In this document: positions 26,501 to 41,500 of the stretch, one piece after another
Numbering within the stretch: position 1 is the stretch's first letter
Layout of the letters: each line of letters opens with the position of its first letter
Source: Argyresthia goedartella
Lineage: Eukaryota > Arthropoda > Insecta > Lepidoptera > Argyresthiidae
Length of the DNA: 64,000 bases
Direction of reading: 5' to 3'
Assembly: GCA_949825045.1 (NCBI GenBank)
Contig: OX463836.1
Span: 13,417,829 to 13,481,828, forward strand
The notes under the pieces: model-generated
What the model saw: only the letters and a program-made list of their open reading frames with translations
Databases searched by the model: none
What the model was told of the DNA's origin: nothing
Made by a program: the position numbers and the translations under genes

Positions 26501-29500
26501 AGGACCCTACTCAATTAGGAAATTCCTATTCGATCGCGAAACGCCGCCTTCTCAGTCAAGAGAAAAAATTAGACGCTAATCCGGACTTACGCTCAAACTT
26601 TAATGACACCATACAAAATTACATCGACCGAGGTTATTTAACTAAGGTTGAGAGCGCCAAAGAGACACCCCCTGATCGCTCTTATTACATCCCGCACCAC
26701 GCCGTTTATCGCCCCGATAAATCGACTACTAAAACGCGAATAGTTAATGACGCGAATAGTAAAACTACTAGTGGAAAATCGCTAAATGATATACTTTATA
26801 AAGGTCCGAATTTACAAACTAACATATTCGATCTTTTAATAAATTTGCGTATGTTCTCCGTCGCTATGACGGCAGACATTGAAAAAATGTATTTTCCATT
26901 AAAACTAACTCCCGAACATCACGCTTTTCAACGCATTCTTTATAGATTTCATTCTCAATCAAATATCGATACATTCGAGTTTAATCGCGTTTCTTTCGGC
27001 ATATCTAGTGCTCCTTACCTTGCAATGTGCGTCGTTCGTCAGCTGGCCGACGACAGCCGCGAGCACTTCCCGCTCGCCGCAGTGGAAGCTGCAAACCATA
27101 TGTACATGGATGACTATATCTCCTCCGTTGATGGTGTAGCTAACGCAGAAAAGACTTACCGTGAAATGGTCCAAATGTTCGCCTACGGTGGTTTTAATCT
27201 TACTAAATGGATATCCAACAACTCTGATCTCATGGACAAAATTTCTCCTTCTCACAAAGGTGATGACATTATAGAGTTTGACTCTGATTCTCCCACGACA
27301 CATAAAATTGTAGGTATGCAGTGGCAGCCTGCTGCTGACAATTTTCAATTTGCTATAAACGCTGATATTCAGGAGTGCACAAAGCGCTCTATTCTCTCCG
27401 TCACCGCTCGTTTATGAAACTCTTAGTTCAAGAGTGCTGGGCAGAAAACCTTGATTTGAATGATCCAGTTACTCCCACTATTTTAAATAAATGGACCCAA
27501 TTTCATAATGAGCTTCATTATCTTGAAATAATTAAAATTCCTCGCTATATTGGCTTAAACTCGCCTCACGTCGCTCTCATTGGATTTGCGGATGCAAGCG
27601 AAAGGTGCTACGGTGCTAACGTTTATATTCGGGTTAGTTTTGACCCATACTCACCTGGTTCAGTTTATTTACTGTCCTCGAAGTCGCGTGTCGCTTCACT
27701 GGCTAAAATGCCTCTCGCTAGAATAGAGCTCCGCGCCGCGCTTCTTCTCGCAAATCTCATTGACGTCGTTCGAGACACACTCTTACGCAGATGTCACATA
27801 TGAAATCTACGCCTTTTCAGATTCATCTATTACACTTACCTGGATTCACTCTCCAGCTTATAAATTTCACACGTTCGTCGCGAACAGAATTACTGAAATA
27901 AATTCAAAACTTCCCGCGAAACATTGGTTTCATGTCAAAGGCGTGGAGAATCCCGCAGATATTATCTCTCGTCCTGTAACGGCTAAATCTCTCGTGAACA
28001 ATGACTTGTGGTTTCACGGTCCTTCGTGGACTGCATAAGAATTTCTGATTGGCCTGTAAAACACTTTGCAGTCAAACCAAATGTTTGTTTTGAAACTTTG
28101 GAAACAAAACCTACAATAAGTTTGGTTGCTCAAAATGTCAGTAACTCGCATGAATCTCATCCCATTGACATGATGGCTGAAAGAATTTCCGATTGGAAAA
28201 TAATGTTATTTTCTTTTGTTAAAGTAATACTGTAAGCACTGTAACTCTGTTAATTATTTTTAAGCTGACTTAATCATAAGATGTATGGCTTATAAAATAA
28301 ATAAGATTAAAAAAAACAAAAAACATTACTACGCTCGATGACATACGTACTCCGTTTCTCACGAAAATTGCGCTCCATTGGACAAATTACCGTTCAAGAT
28401 CTCGAAACTGCAGAAGACTACATATTCGTTATGTTCAAAACAAACACTTTTCTAAAGAAATTGCCGCGTTAAAAAATAAAAAGTTGTTAAATGACTCGTT
28501 ATCAAAACTTAACCCTTTCATCGACCAAGAAGGCATTCTTAGAGTCGGTGGTCGGCTATCTAATTCTCAACTCGATTTTGGTCAAAGACACCCAATCTTG
28601 CTTCCTACTAAGGATTTAATTACTCAACTTATTGTTGACAACTATCATGTAACTAACCTCCACACTGGTCCATCACTTTTACTCGCATTGCTCAAACAGA
28701 AATTCTGGATATTATCTGCTAGAAATTTAGTTCGTCAACGCGTGCATAAATGTAACAGATGTTTCAGACTTAAACCTAAATTCACTTTCCCACGCATGGG
28801 TGACTTACCGTCATTTCGAGTCTCGCAAACCAAAGCTTTTGTCTACACCGCTGTGGATTATGCTGGTCCTTTTTATATAACGCATATAAGACGTCGAGGA
28901 ATTAAAAGCAATAAGGCTTATGTATGCTTGTTTGTATGTCTTGCTACCAAGGCATTGCATTTGGAATTGGTCTCAGACCTCAGTTCTGAACTATTTCTCG
29001 CAGCTTTCAAACGTTTTATTAGTAGAAGAGGCCCAGTTTCCATGATCTATAGCGATGGTGGAACAAATTTTATAGGCGCCAAGCGCAAACTTAATGAAAT
29101 TTACGATTTATTACAGTCCACAGCTCACCAAACATATATTGGTAATTATTTATCAAATAATAAAATTCAATTTAAACATAGCCCCCCGTATGGCCCACAT
29201 TTATTGAAATGGCCATTGGGCCTGTGTGAAGCAAACGTTCAATGCGTTAAAACTCACTTATATAAAACTATAGGCTCGCAGATCTTAACCTATGAAGAAT
29301 TCATGACAGTCTTGGTGCAAATAGAAGGGTTGTTAAATAGCAGACCTCTATGTGTTTTAAGTTCTGAACCTGATGTAACCGCACTAACTCCTAATCATTT
29401 TTTAAATGTCACTCCTATAAAATTTTTGCCCGCTGAAAATTTTGTAGATCAACCTGATAATCGTTTATCACGTTATCAGTTGTTGTGTAAACTCACACAT

Positions 29501-32500
29501 GATTTCTGGCGACGTTGGAGTCAGGAATATCTCACTTCGCTTCAACAAAGAGAAAAATGGACCAAGCCATCCGATAATATTAAACTAGGCACAGTCGTGG
29601 TTATAAAAGATAATAATGCTCGTCCTCTTTGTTGGCCTCTTGGAGTTATTGATGAACTCTATTCCGGAAAGGACAATGTAGTTAGAGCTGTTAAAGTTCG
29701 CACTGCCTCTGGAAGCTATATACGTCCAGTAATCCGAGTTTGTACTTTGCCTACTCAATAAACTAAACTCAATTTATCTTAAATTAGTATATAAGTCCTG
29801 GTTTTTTGAAATTTGAATCTATTTTGTTGTTAACTTTTTGACTTACTAATTTTTAACATTATCTGTTAACTTGTAGCTTAATATAGAGGAAACCTCTAGG
29901 CCGGCAGACTTGTCTTCGCTAAAATATAAAATATTACCAATTTATCTATTATTTAAGTACTGCTACCCTCACTACGCATTCATCACTCATTCAAACACTC
30001 ACTCTTCCTTTCGCATCCTTTCGTTCGTTCCTTTCCTGACGGAACCAGTTCAGATCGAGACGCGCGCGCATAAGGAGCAAACCACTACGCTCCCCACAAG
30101 AAAATTCCTACAAACGCTAATTACGCTACCTAGTGATTGTGTTATTAACCTAGCACCGGTGCAGTGTAGTGTTTGTGAAAACCTAGTTGGATTAATGTGA
30201 AAATCATAACCTATCTCCTGGGTAGAAGACCAGCGCAAGTAAGGTACCACCATTCCTTTATTTTTCCTTCTCCCACATACTATATATAACTCTCACGACA
30301 TATACATATCTCAAATGAGATTAGGGGTGAGGGTTTCTGCCAAATCTCTTGACGTCTCACCAGGCTGAGAGTTCAGAATATTCATGGACGCCGTGTAACT
30401 TGGATTAACAGAACAATGACACCTATATTGACTGAATTCGCTGGTTGATAGTTAGCACTACCCAATGGAAATGAGCAGGGCGGAGGGATATAAGAATTTA
30501 GAATAGAATAGAATAGAATAGAATAGAAATAAATTTATTCAGACTACAGAACACACACAACATTGCATAAAAAAAGAAACAAAAGAACATAAAACAGTTG
30601 AAACATAGATTTAAAGGCAATATTAACAGCAACATATAAAACAGAAGAGAATAAAAGAACGCACGACAAAAGTATTACATATTATGTGTAAAATTTACGT
30701 TTAATACGCAAAATAACACATTGACGTCGTGAAGTGTGTGTCGAAGCAGCGAATAGGTTCCGACTCAGCATGTGTCACAGGGCCTACAGGTCCTGCAACG
30801 CTGGTATTCTGTCGGCACCTTATCAAAGAGGGGATGATAATATAAGGGTGGGTGTTAATAAACTACTTTTTAATAAATCCGAATACATAATCGTAAATAA
30901 AAAGACAAAGTCATAAAAATTTATAAAATAAATAGATTACGAGGAATTTTTATTATATATGGGGGGTGAGGAAGTAATATGCATTAATAAACACTTAATA
31001 CAACAATGGCAGAGAATAGTAGGGATATTGAGTAATAATGAATGCTGAATGCATGAAGATTGTTGAACGACTTGACCGATTCAAAGACGTCCTTCAAAAA
31101 CTAGGCTTTGGCTTAATAATGGCAAACGCGGGAGCTCTTCAGGGCTGAATCAAGCATCTGACTTCTGCAAAAGCAGAAGTCAGATGCTTGATTCTGCCCT
31201 GAAGAGCTTGAAATTTCAAATTTGATTGATATTTAACCTTTTCGTGCTCTATTCTAACTTCGTATGTCCTTATTGTATGGTTATATTGCAGTTACTTGCA
31301 CAGCAAGGGAGCCACTCGAAGGTTGGAGTGACAACATCTATGGACCGAGCGGAGTGAGTATTCGAATTTCGACCCTTTACGTTTTGATTAGAAAAGACAG
31401 ATGTGCTAAAAAAAACACTAAAGTTTGTGCCCCAATATTGTTTCACAGAACCATGTTGGCTGATAAAGTCTGAATACTAAAGTTAAGTTACAACTCCATA
31501 ATACAACTGTCTAATGGCTTTGGAGCCGAAGCGACCCCAATAGGGTTCACAATTTTGATGAACATTTAGTAAATTTGGATTGAAAATGTTAATTGGATGT
31601 AATTTTTTAGTCAATAGGCCAGGCTAAAAAAATACGTAGCACTTTTTATTTCATTTTGTGAAATTTTAGGCTAATTTAAGAAACTAATTTAAATATTTCG
31701 GGTAAAGGATGTCTTATTATTTTTTCAATATGATTTAATTAAAACCCATAAAGATATCACAGTTTTGCACAGAATTGCTCTTAGTTATGGACGGTTGTAC
31801 TTGAGGCTGATTGTTTCGATGTCTGTGTTTCCGTTTATAAAACTAAACATTTATAATATCAATATTTGTTTAAGTTCCGACTGACATCTGCGTTATTGAC
31901 TGACAGGAAATCTGTTGATACTTGACAGTTTTACAGAACAGCCAACTTAACGGCGAAGGAATTTGAACAAACTACGCCGTAGAGGTCAAATGAATTACAT
32001 TATGTTTTTTACGGATATTTCCGTAATCATGTAATCGTTTTTGACTGGAATAACGGAATTTAGTTAGGAACACAATTTTCTCGAAATAGTTTTCTCAGTT
32101 TGTTAGCTTTTGAATTTTTTTACATGGCCCATTTGGTAAACAGTCAAATATAAGTCAATTCTATAGACGAGTTTAACAACTCACCTCCCGCGCCTATGCG
32201 CGTGGTACCGCGATTTTGAACCTTTGCCATGCCATGCCATAATAAAGTTCAAAACCTATAACGTAAATAATATTTCTGGAGATCCATGGGAGGTGAATGG
32301 TGGAGGGTTCATTGTTTTTAGACGAATAAAAGTTCCGTTCGGCGAAAGACTTGTGTCGGACCCTCATTCGTCAGGTTTTTTCTCTCACCGCCAGGTGGGC
32401 CTCGCCTCAGCAGCGGGTATCCTGCACGTCCTGCACACAGACCCTGACCTGCACATGGAGATCATACCTGCGGACTTGGTCGTCAACACCTGCGTCGGTG

Positions 32501-35500
32501 TCGCTTGGAGACTGGCGGTGGATTCGGACCGCAGCCGCAAGGTGAAAAATATATGTAGCTCGTTAATGTTCCCACCGATGGGATCAGGTTTTTGCCCGGA
32601 TTCGAGTGACTTTCTTTGTTATGTCCCTTGAGCCCTATGTGGGGTCTGGAGCCGATATGAGTATTCTCCATTTTTCTCTGTCCCAGGCCATCATCATGAT
32701 CTCCGACCACGTATTCCCTGTTTCCCCGGACTCTGCCAGAACCGATCTCTTTCATGAGTGCGTTGGTTGCCCGTTACGCCGGGAACCCCCCACTGGTTTC
32801 CACTTCAAGGACTCCTTTGGAATATGGCCTGCACCTGCAGGTCTTCGCCAGAATTTGTTAGGCAGCTTTCGCTGAATCGTTTTCCCGTGCAGTGATTTTC
32901 AGCTTTCGCGTTTTTCCGCGATCTCTTTGTTTTAACTTGTAAAATTTCCTGGTCCGACTTTTATGCAGTAGCGAAAATGTTTAATCGCTCTTGTCTTCGA
33001 TCGCAGGTTTTATAACAGCAAATTTTCTCAACATCTTGTTTTTATAATCGGACATATTCTAATTCGCATATTTTTTCTGGCGTATTTATTTCTAGTTGCA
33101 AAATTCCTGAATAAAATTTGTATACAGGAATATAACTCCTTGCTTTTACTAGATAGTTTATTTTTTTACTGAAAACATGTTTTAAATACCTTCACTACGT
33201 GAATCGTATCTCTTTGCTAAACACAACCATTAATCACTCCTTATTTTTTATTTATTAAAACAGTGGTGTTTGAAGAAATGTGAGATTGACGATATAATGA
33301 CAGTCTCCATGGTTTTCGTGAAGCGACAATCATTTTATTAAAACATCAACCCTATGTCTTGCAGAATAGTGACCGAGCGAGCGAAGCATCCAGTTTCGAG
33401 ATTGTCCAAAAATACTTTTGTCCGTCTGCCTGTTCTCGCCTACAGGTCGCATTTTCAACCGAATTTGACGTTTTTTTTTTTTTTTATTTAAGTGAAGTCT
33501 ACTGTTTTCACAGAACCACTAGTTAAGTTTTGGATAAGTTAGTGGACAGCCATAAGGGCTTGACGATTTGAAGCATGAATGAATGAATGAATAGTGCTTC
33601 TCTAGCCAGGGTTCTAAACCTGTTCCGGTCTTTCGGCCGGCATACTAGAGGGCATGCATTTTGAGGAGGGCGGAATGACCTGCTCGATAAGAGAGGAAGA
33701 AGAGTGAATTCAATCGACCGACTCTTCGGCCTGAAGCCAATATTGGACATGTGGAGTGGGGTGGATATGAGATTTGGAGAGCAACTGTTGTTTTCTTCAA
33801 GGTCTTGTTTTCCTACTATTTTTAGGTGTTGTCATTAGTTGAGTTTCCTGAGTCGTGTTCGTTTGGGTTATCCGGTATTGCTTTCGCTATTTGTTTCTGG
33901 AATAGGGTATATTTGGCTCTAGGCCATCCTGACTTCGTCCCTGTTGTGTGATGGTTCTGTCTAGTAACTGTGTTTTTTACCGTAGTCTTTGATGTCATGC
34001 TTAAAGGGATTCTTTCCAGGTATATATGGGTCGGCCGACTTTCTACTTCATTGCTTCGTATTTGATGCAGCGTGTAGTAAGTGTTGTTGTGGGCGTCGCA
34101 GAATATGTGTATAGTAACAATATAAACAATCCCACATTAGTACGATCAGTTTTAGGTACATTTTCGAATGTTGTAATTTCTGGGCGTCTACCATGCGAAC
34201 CTTTTAAAAGTATTTTGGGCGTGTAGCACTACTAGGACAAAACAAGTCTGGGCGTTAGGGGGTTATTTAATGAAGATTTAACGTCCTATCATGTAATCGT
34301 TTGTGTGTCCGGGGAAAGCAATTTATCGATTAGGTGATTGCTGGGGAATGATCCCAATGTTATGACACAATTACTGTGCTGGATAGGGTCGATTAATACT
34401 CCAGTATAATGGCGCGTCGTTAGGCAGTACGGTTATGTATTGCGTGAGACGTAAACTCCGGGTTTCTTCTAGTAGACTAGCCTGTGGAGATAAATATTGG
34501 TTGCATGCGTTAGGTCACTGAATCGGAACGGGCTCACCATGCAACACTTGTTGAGTTATTTCTGCTATGAGCGCCTATTGTCGTACACGATGGCTGTGAC
34601 AGTAGCGTGGCGTAGATTATTATCTGGTATGGCGCAGCTCAGAGCCTATCTAATTCACACTTTACGCATTGTACTTTCATATTAGACACTCTCATATCGT
34701 ATCGCTGATATCACCACAATCACCGAAACGCGCGGTATTGCGCCTGTAAGTCAGGCCCGTTTTCGGGCGTCCAGAGTCAGAACAAAAGGCACGCGGCGGG
34801 GTAGTAAACTATTTGAATGCGTTTGCGAGGATGGGCACCATGGACACGTCCGTTCGGTCCTGAAAAACAAACGCCTTAAGGCTTAACGATTGGAAGCATC
34901 AATTTTTATTTTATACTTACCAAATTATCAAAAGATTTGACCAATATTTAACCTTATTTATTGACCATAGGAGCGTCCTCCCTGAGAGTATATTGCCATA
35001 AGGTAATACAGTGTTGCAGAATTGCTGATCCTCAGACTAGGCAAAGCCTGTCTCGTGAGGAAGGAAATAAACATTTAATAAACCTTATTTGCGGCGGAAA
35101 CAATAATATAACATTTGGAATTGAAGATTAAGAACATCGGTTAATTAATTAATTGAAGATTAAGATCATTTATTTAAATTTTAATGCCATAAAATAAACA
35201 ATACATTACATTATTAAATTACAGTTTTGTAGAAGTCGAAATTTTTGTGTTTGCGTATGTGGGAGGGTGTGTGTGTGTGAGGGAGGGTGAGTGAGTGTGT
35301 GTGCGGGTACATGTATGTGTTTGATCTGCCATATTAGACCGCAATTACTACTTCTGTGCCATCGTAATCTATGCTATTTAACCAAAAAATTACTTTTCTT
35401 TTAGCTTCCCTTATAGTACATTGTTTTATTTCGCACTCTTTCACTACGATGTTGTATATGTGAGTATGCAAGAATGGTGCAAATCGGCGAGCATAAGCGG

Positions 35501-38500
35501 TAGTTACGGAAGTTTTGAAATTAGAAATACTCTTTTTGACAGAAGCCGTTCATATTCAACACTATTAAGAATTTCTCTATGGTACATCAACACTACCTTT
35601 ATGATAAAGAGTTTTCTTAGACTCAGCACTTTGCTTTCCTCATATAGTAAAGTAGTCGGGTACATGCGAGGTTTTTTGTGCATTACTTTTAGTACTGCGC
35701 GCTGCGCTCTTTCCACTGCCAACATGTAAGACTTAGAAGATCCTCCCCAACAACTGATGCAGTAGGTGAGGACGTATTGGCACAGTGCTAGATATACCAG
35801 ATTTAACGTTTCCTTCGGAGCACCTCGACGCAGTGATTTCATTATGTGAATAATTTTGTGTACCCGAGCTGCGAGTGTACTCAGATGTTTTTTAAATGTG
35901 AGTTTCTCATCAAGCACTATTCCCAAATATTTGATTTCACCGACTCTGCTGATTAATTCACAGTTACAATTTCCGGACGACTGGTTGCAGGTATGGATTT
36001 GTATGTTAAAATGTGATGTTGGTTGGGAGGTTTTTGTCTTGTGAAAGCATACGAATTTTGTCTTAGAGGCATTAAGTGTAAGTAAGTTTTTTGACAGCCA
36101 AGTTGCGATTTCTAAAATACCGGTAGTTGCTTGTTTTAAAACTAAGTCCCAGGTAGAATCGTTGAAAATTATTGCAGTGTCATCAGCATAACATATAGTT
36201 TCAGCTTTCAGAAGAGGGGATATGTTAGTGGAAACATCGTTCATGTAAACAAGGAACAGGGTCGGGCCCAGGATACTGCCTTGTGGAACTCCGAATTTAA
36301 CCGGCAGAGGAGAACTTATTAGTTCCCCTATCTTAGTAACCATTGTCCTGTTGCTGAGGTAGCTGCGAAACCAGTTCAAAGCCACGCCCCTAACTCCTAG
36401 GTTTTCTAGCTTTTTCAGCAAGACTGGAACGGACACCGTGTCGAATGCCTTAGCTAGATCTAAAAAGACTCCAACACAGCACCGTCCCTTATCTAAGTTG
36501 TTTGTTACTGTCTCCATTACTTTAGAAATAGCGTCCTCTGTTGATCTTCCCCTCCGGAAACCAAATTGACAGGGCGACAGTAAATCATTGGTTTCCAAGT
36601 ATTTGCACAGACGTCTGTGGACAACTTTTTCTAATATTTTTGAGAGGATACTCAGAAGTGAAATTGGTCGAAAATTACAAGGGGTAGTTTAATCCCCAGA
36701 CTTATGAATTAGAGTTAGTGAGGCAATTTTCCATGACAGCGGAAAAAATCCTTGTGACAAGCTAAGGTTACATATATGTGTGAGAGGTTTTGTTATACAC
36801 AAATTGATTTGTTTTAAGAGTGTTGGTTTGAGTCCGTCTGAACCGGGAGCACTCTCGTTCTTTAATTGAGATATGTAGTCGCTAATTTTGCTTTCATCGG
36901 TGGGATACATGAAAAATGAATGTGGAAGAGAATTTTGTGATTTGGTCTCAGAGACCAGAGCTTTTTCCGATTGGTTAGTTTTAATTAGAATCTCATTTGC
37001 TAACTTTTCGCCTACGGAGGCATAATATTGATTGCAATCGTGAATAGAGTCGAAAGGTGTCGATTTGGCTGTAAGAAGTGACATCGGTGCCATCGATTTC
37101 GATGTGTTTAATTCGCATATACTTTTTATAGCGCTCCAGAGCTTTTTAGGGTTTTTTTTAGCATCATTTAACAGTTTATTTTCATATTGTGCCTTAAGTT
37201 TGTGCAGTAAATCATTACAGAAGTTTCGATATCTTAGATAAATTAGTTTGGCTATTTCATCTTTAGGGTATTTTCTACATTTATGATGGAGTTTGTCTCT
37301 GTGTTTAATGCATCTTATGAGTCCCGTAGTTATCCAAGGCTTGAGGTTAAATTAAGATCTACTAACGTTCCTCATAGTAGTATTATTTTGTATGACCTTA
37401 TGGAGCCTTTTAGATAAGAACTCGGTAGCTTTTGATACGTCCGAATTAAGTATAATATCTGACCAGTCCATGGATTCCAGTTCTTCAATTACTGCTGAAT
37501 AGTTGACTTTTGACAATTGTCTTTTAGTATTTTTTTGGTAAAATTTGGTCTGCAATCCAACAACTGTGAAGTCGTGATCAGTGACTGACGTTTGGCACAC
37601 TAATGACGCTTCTTGATGCTTACTTTTTATTAGTATGTGATCAAGGCAGGAATTTGCTCTAGTAGGTAAAGTAATAGCATGTATAAGCTTGTGCTCCGCG
37701 GCTATACATAGGTAATCTGCTTGTAAGTCGTTTGATGTATCAGCAAACAAAATGTCTATGTTTATGTCACCTGCCAATATAATGTTGGGACAGTTATTGT
37801 TTTCTTGTAAAATTTCTTCGAGGAAAGTCGTAAAATTAGATATGTTATTATTTGGAGATCTGTAAATTGCCAAAATTATATAATTATTGGGTAAAGATAT
37901 TTTAAGGCAGTTAGTGTCAAGGTTGTTGTCAGGTTCAGTGACAGTTGCGTTCCAGTTATCTTTTATATATACTATAACGCCTCCGTTCTGATTTGTATAT
38001 TTTTGTGTGCATTGATGTGAGTACCAACACTCTGTAAGAATAATTACATCAAAGGATACCTCGCACCGGTTTAATGATATAATGAAGTTGTCAAAAATGT
38101 GAGTATGACTGCGTGCGTATGTTAAAAGATATAATTGTAAAATCTAGATCACGGTGCAGTATACTCTTGGTTAATTCTGGCATTGAAACTCTATGGCACG
38201 GAATCTCTACAGATTTGTCGAATTGAGAAGCGAAGAGAGAGAATAACATTCGCGCATAATGAGCATTTGGCGTCGAATATTTGAGAAGCATGGACGTTGA
38301 GCCGAGCGTTATTATTATAGTTGCTTGTTTACGAATGCTCGCGAAATAATGATCATATGAAGACGCTTATAAGACTCATTCTCACAGAGGTTCTAGAGAG
38401 CAACGGCCGCCGCAACAGCCTCCCGTTGGGTCTTTACACTACTCTTTCCATCGCAGCGACGATAGCTCGGGCGACCGTTGCTTTCTGCGGCGGATGATCC

Positions 38501-41500
38501 GGCGGCCAATGCGTTGGCTGCGGCTAAAAGGGTCCTAGCATGTTACTATAAAGTAGGAAGATACAAGGTAGATAAATATTACTGTGAGATATAAATAATA
38601 TCAAGTCAAAATATGAACATGAACATTTTCAAAAGAAGAAATATTCTATTAAAAAACACCACGAGTTATAAAATCTTCATGTTGTAATTTAACGATTTGA
38701 AATAACATGATTGTGACAGATACAAACCTGCAATGGAGGCCAAAAGCGATTAAACATTTTCGCTACTACATAAAAGTCGGGCCAAGAAAACTTACAAGTT
38801 GAAAGAAAGTGATCGCGGAAAAATGCAAATGCTGAATTGCCACGTGGAAGCTGTCTACCAAATCCTCCTCATTGTGTAGGGCCATTGGCGTTTCAGGATG
38901 CTTCGAAGACAGCTATTTGCAAAGACCTGTAGTTTAGTAGGATTGGAGTAAGATTGAGCCATATTCCACCACGTTGGCTCATTGTGGGTTGGAGGAGAGG
39001 TGTCTAGCTAGTGGCCAACCCGACCGTCTGAAGTATTCAAGCTGCCTTAGGCTCTCTGACGTGCTAGCCACGCGTAATGCGAACCTAGAGTGGAAGAACA
39101 ACAAAGATGTAGACAGTCGGAGATATCCCGACGACCCGAATGGCCGAGTCGGCAGTGACCCTGTCTACGAAGCCAAGGGTCCCGGGTTCGAGTCCCGGTG
39201 GGGGCAAATATTTGTTTGATGAGAACGGAGCTTTGTACCCTAGTCATGGTTTTTTATCTATCTAAGTATAATGTTTATCTATATAAGTATGTGTATCGTT
39301 TTCTAGTACCCAAGATACATTGAATCCTAGTTTGGGGATCAAAATAAGGCTAAGAATTTACTTAATCTTAGTAGAGATAACTTAGCAACTCGAGCAGGTG
39401 TGGTAGCAGGCCACTGTAAACTAAATAGACATTATCGTTGTTAAAGTTTGAGCCAAACCCTTCATGCCCTGCAGCAATGTGGCTTGAAGGAAATTAGTCA
39501 GCACTTTATGGGATAATGCGTCATGTATTCAAACATAAGATGGCGAACACTTGGTATGGATAACATACTTTGCAAACCTCAAACTCAGCGACATACTAGA
39601 ATTTACTAAAAGAAGAACTGTGAGGTAGTCGACAATATTTACAGTCCAAAGTTCAGTGTATTTTTTTCCTTTCGTGAATCGGCACAAACAAATCCAAAAA
39701 ATTCCTTTTTTTTTTTCTTTCCTGTCTCTTTGACAGCTGTCACTTTGTTATGTTCATGATAATTATTAATTTGTGTAAAATGTGTCCGTTCCAAATTTAG
39801 CTTATACAATCTGTTTAAACAATTCTACTTGTGTCAAGTACACACCTTACCACTTTGAATTCGTATGTTGCACTACAGTCTTTAGTTTGTGCTTGTTCTT
39901 TTAATGTAATATATGTAATATATGTAGTATTGAGTTAATTTTGTATGATAAATATCATACAAAACATTCCATTTGTGGTTTGTCTAGGTGTAAGTAAGGC
40001 GCTTATTCAAACCAGTTAATAACGCTAGATAACAAGATATTAATTGAATAAATATTTATATATAAATATATATTTAGAGTGTATTATAATTAGTTAGCTG
40101 TTGCCACTTTGCTTCACAATCAATATCCAACTTCTAACGTTCTAAGAAAGTTGGCGACGATTCTAACAGTTAGAATCGTCGCCATAAGAACTTCGCATTC
40201 AAATTACATATCGTGTGAAACTATGGACGGCTTAATGTTGTCGGCAACGGTGTTCACAAACAAAAAAGTAATAAAAAAGCATTAGTTGTGTCGGAGATAC
40301 AACCGTAAATTAAAAGTGGAACTTCTTAATACGATGCCTTTTTACTTCTGTTATAAAAACAAACTGGTTGTACAAGGGTGTACTTTAAAAGTAGGCATAA
40401 AGTCAGACTGCGTATCACAAAACTACGACGAAAGGAGACGGACACACTCAGCAAGTACCTTGTCATGGCTCACGAGGATACGGCCATGTGGGATTACTGT
40501 CCCGACAGTGGTTTCAGCGAAAAGAGTCTCGACGAACACCTTAAGAAACTTCGGATGCTCGGATGGCTGGGTCATATGCAGAATGCGGTACTCATTCAAC
40601 GTGGTAACGTTGCCAGTGTGATGGGGACGTTTGAGCTGGCTACGATTCGGTGCGTCCCTTTGTCTACCTTTAAATTACACCTTTGGTTTGTATGTGACGT
40701 TTGCTGATTTGTTTTTGTATCCGCCTGACGAAGCATGCGTTGCGGAAATAAACTTTTTTTTGGATTATTATTTGACATATGTACAGTACACCCTTTTGCA
40801 TTAGTGGAATAAATGATATTTAAGTTATTAAAATTTTAAACTGTAAAATATCGATTTAAAATAAATATGTTAACACTTTTTTCGACCTAGAGACTTAAAA
40901 CTTTGTAGAAAGATAACTTATTACAATATAAAAAGTACTTTCAGCATTTTAGAAAATTCTATCTCTATGGGGGTTAAAAAGGGGTTCATCAAAGTTTCAA
41001 AGGAGATCAATACATTTTAAAAGTAAGGGATTTGTAACTTTGGTCTTATTAAAAGGCTACAAAACTAATTTCAGAGTTTTTTCAAATTCATCCCCTAAGA
41101 GTGTTAAAAGGGGCTTTAAAGTTTGTGTAAAGAGCCAGGCATTTTTAAAGTAGGTATGAGATTTTTAACTTCGGTTTTAGACTGTTTGTTTAAAAACTAG
41201 AAAATTTATTGCAACGTTTTTTTAAAGTTATTATTATAATATCCTTTATTGCATAAAATATCATTAAAAAACAATGACGCAGTGGGAAATAAAACTATCC
41301 CCTGAAGGAGTTCAAAGAGGGTTCAAAGTTTTTATGGAGAGCAATCATTTTTCTTAGATGATAAAAAGGTCTACGCGGACAAAGTCGCGGGCAACAGCTA
41401 GTTACTAATAAACAAACTAAATTAATTTCATCGTAAATTGAGTTTTGCTAGCACGCAATTCAGTATGTAGGGGTTTGTAAAAATAAAGGATTGTAACTAT

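Larger units (their letters stand above)
15888..30275 (+). mobile_element. BEL/Pao LTR retrotransposon with nested insertions
   Basis: Two near-identical terminal repeats (15888-16242 and 29911-30275) both start TGTCTTCGC and end CTTCTCCCA. They are flanked by a perfect 5-bp duplication CATAC (15883-15887 and 30276-30280). Inside is a gag-protease-RT-RNase H-integrase order with a YMDD catalytic box, as in BEL/Pao. The 14.4-kb span is inflated by a CR1-like LINE (about 16480-21095), a hAT element (22798-25384) and a short A-rich insert (about 28236-28325). The element is defective: one stop in gag, a deletion/frameshift after RT and more frameshifts in the RNase H-integrase part. It sits in the 19.3-kb FAR intron. 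No envelope gene is seen. Confidence 0.93.

Noticed and set aside
26959..27348. 129-residue minus-strand open frame
   Set aside because: Antisense shadow of the BEL reverse transcriptase.
39130..39202. tRNA gene
   Set aside because: A- and B-box-like sequences are present, but the cloverleaf is incomplete and the same tRNA-like head continues into a shared body in three copies, so it is a SINE.
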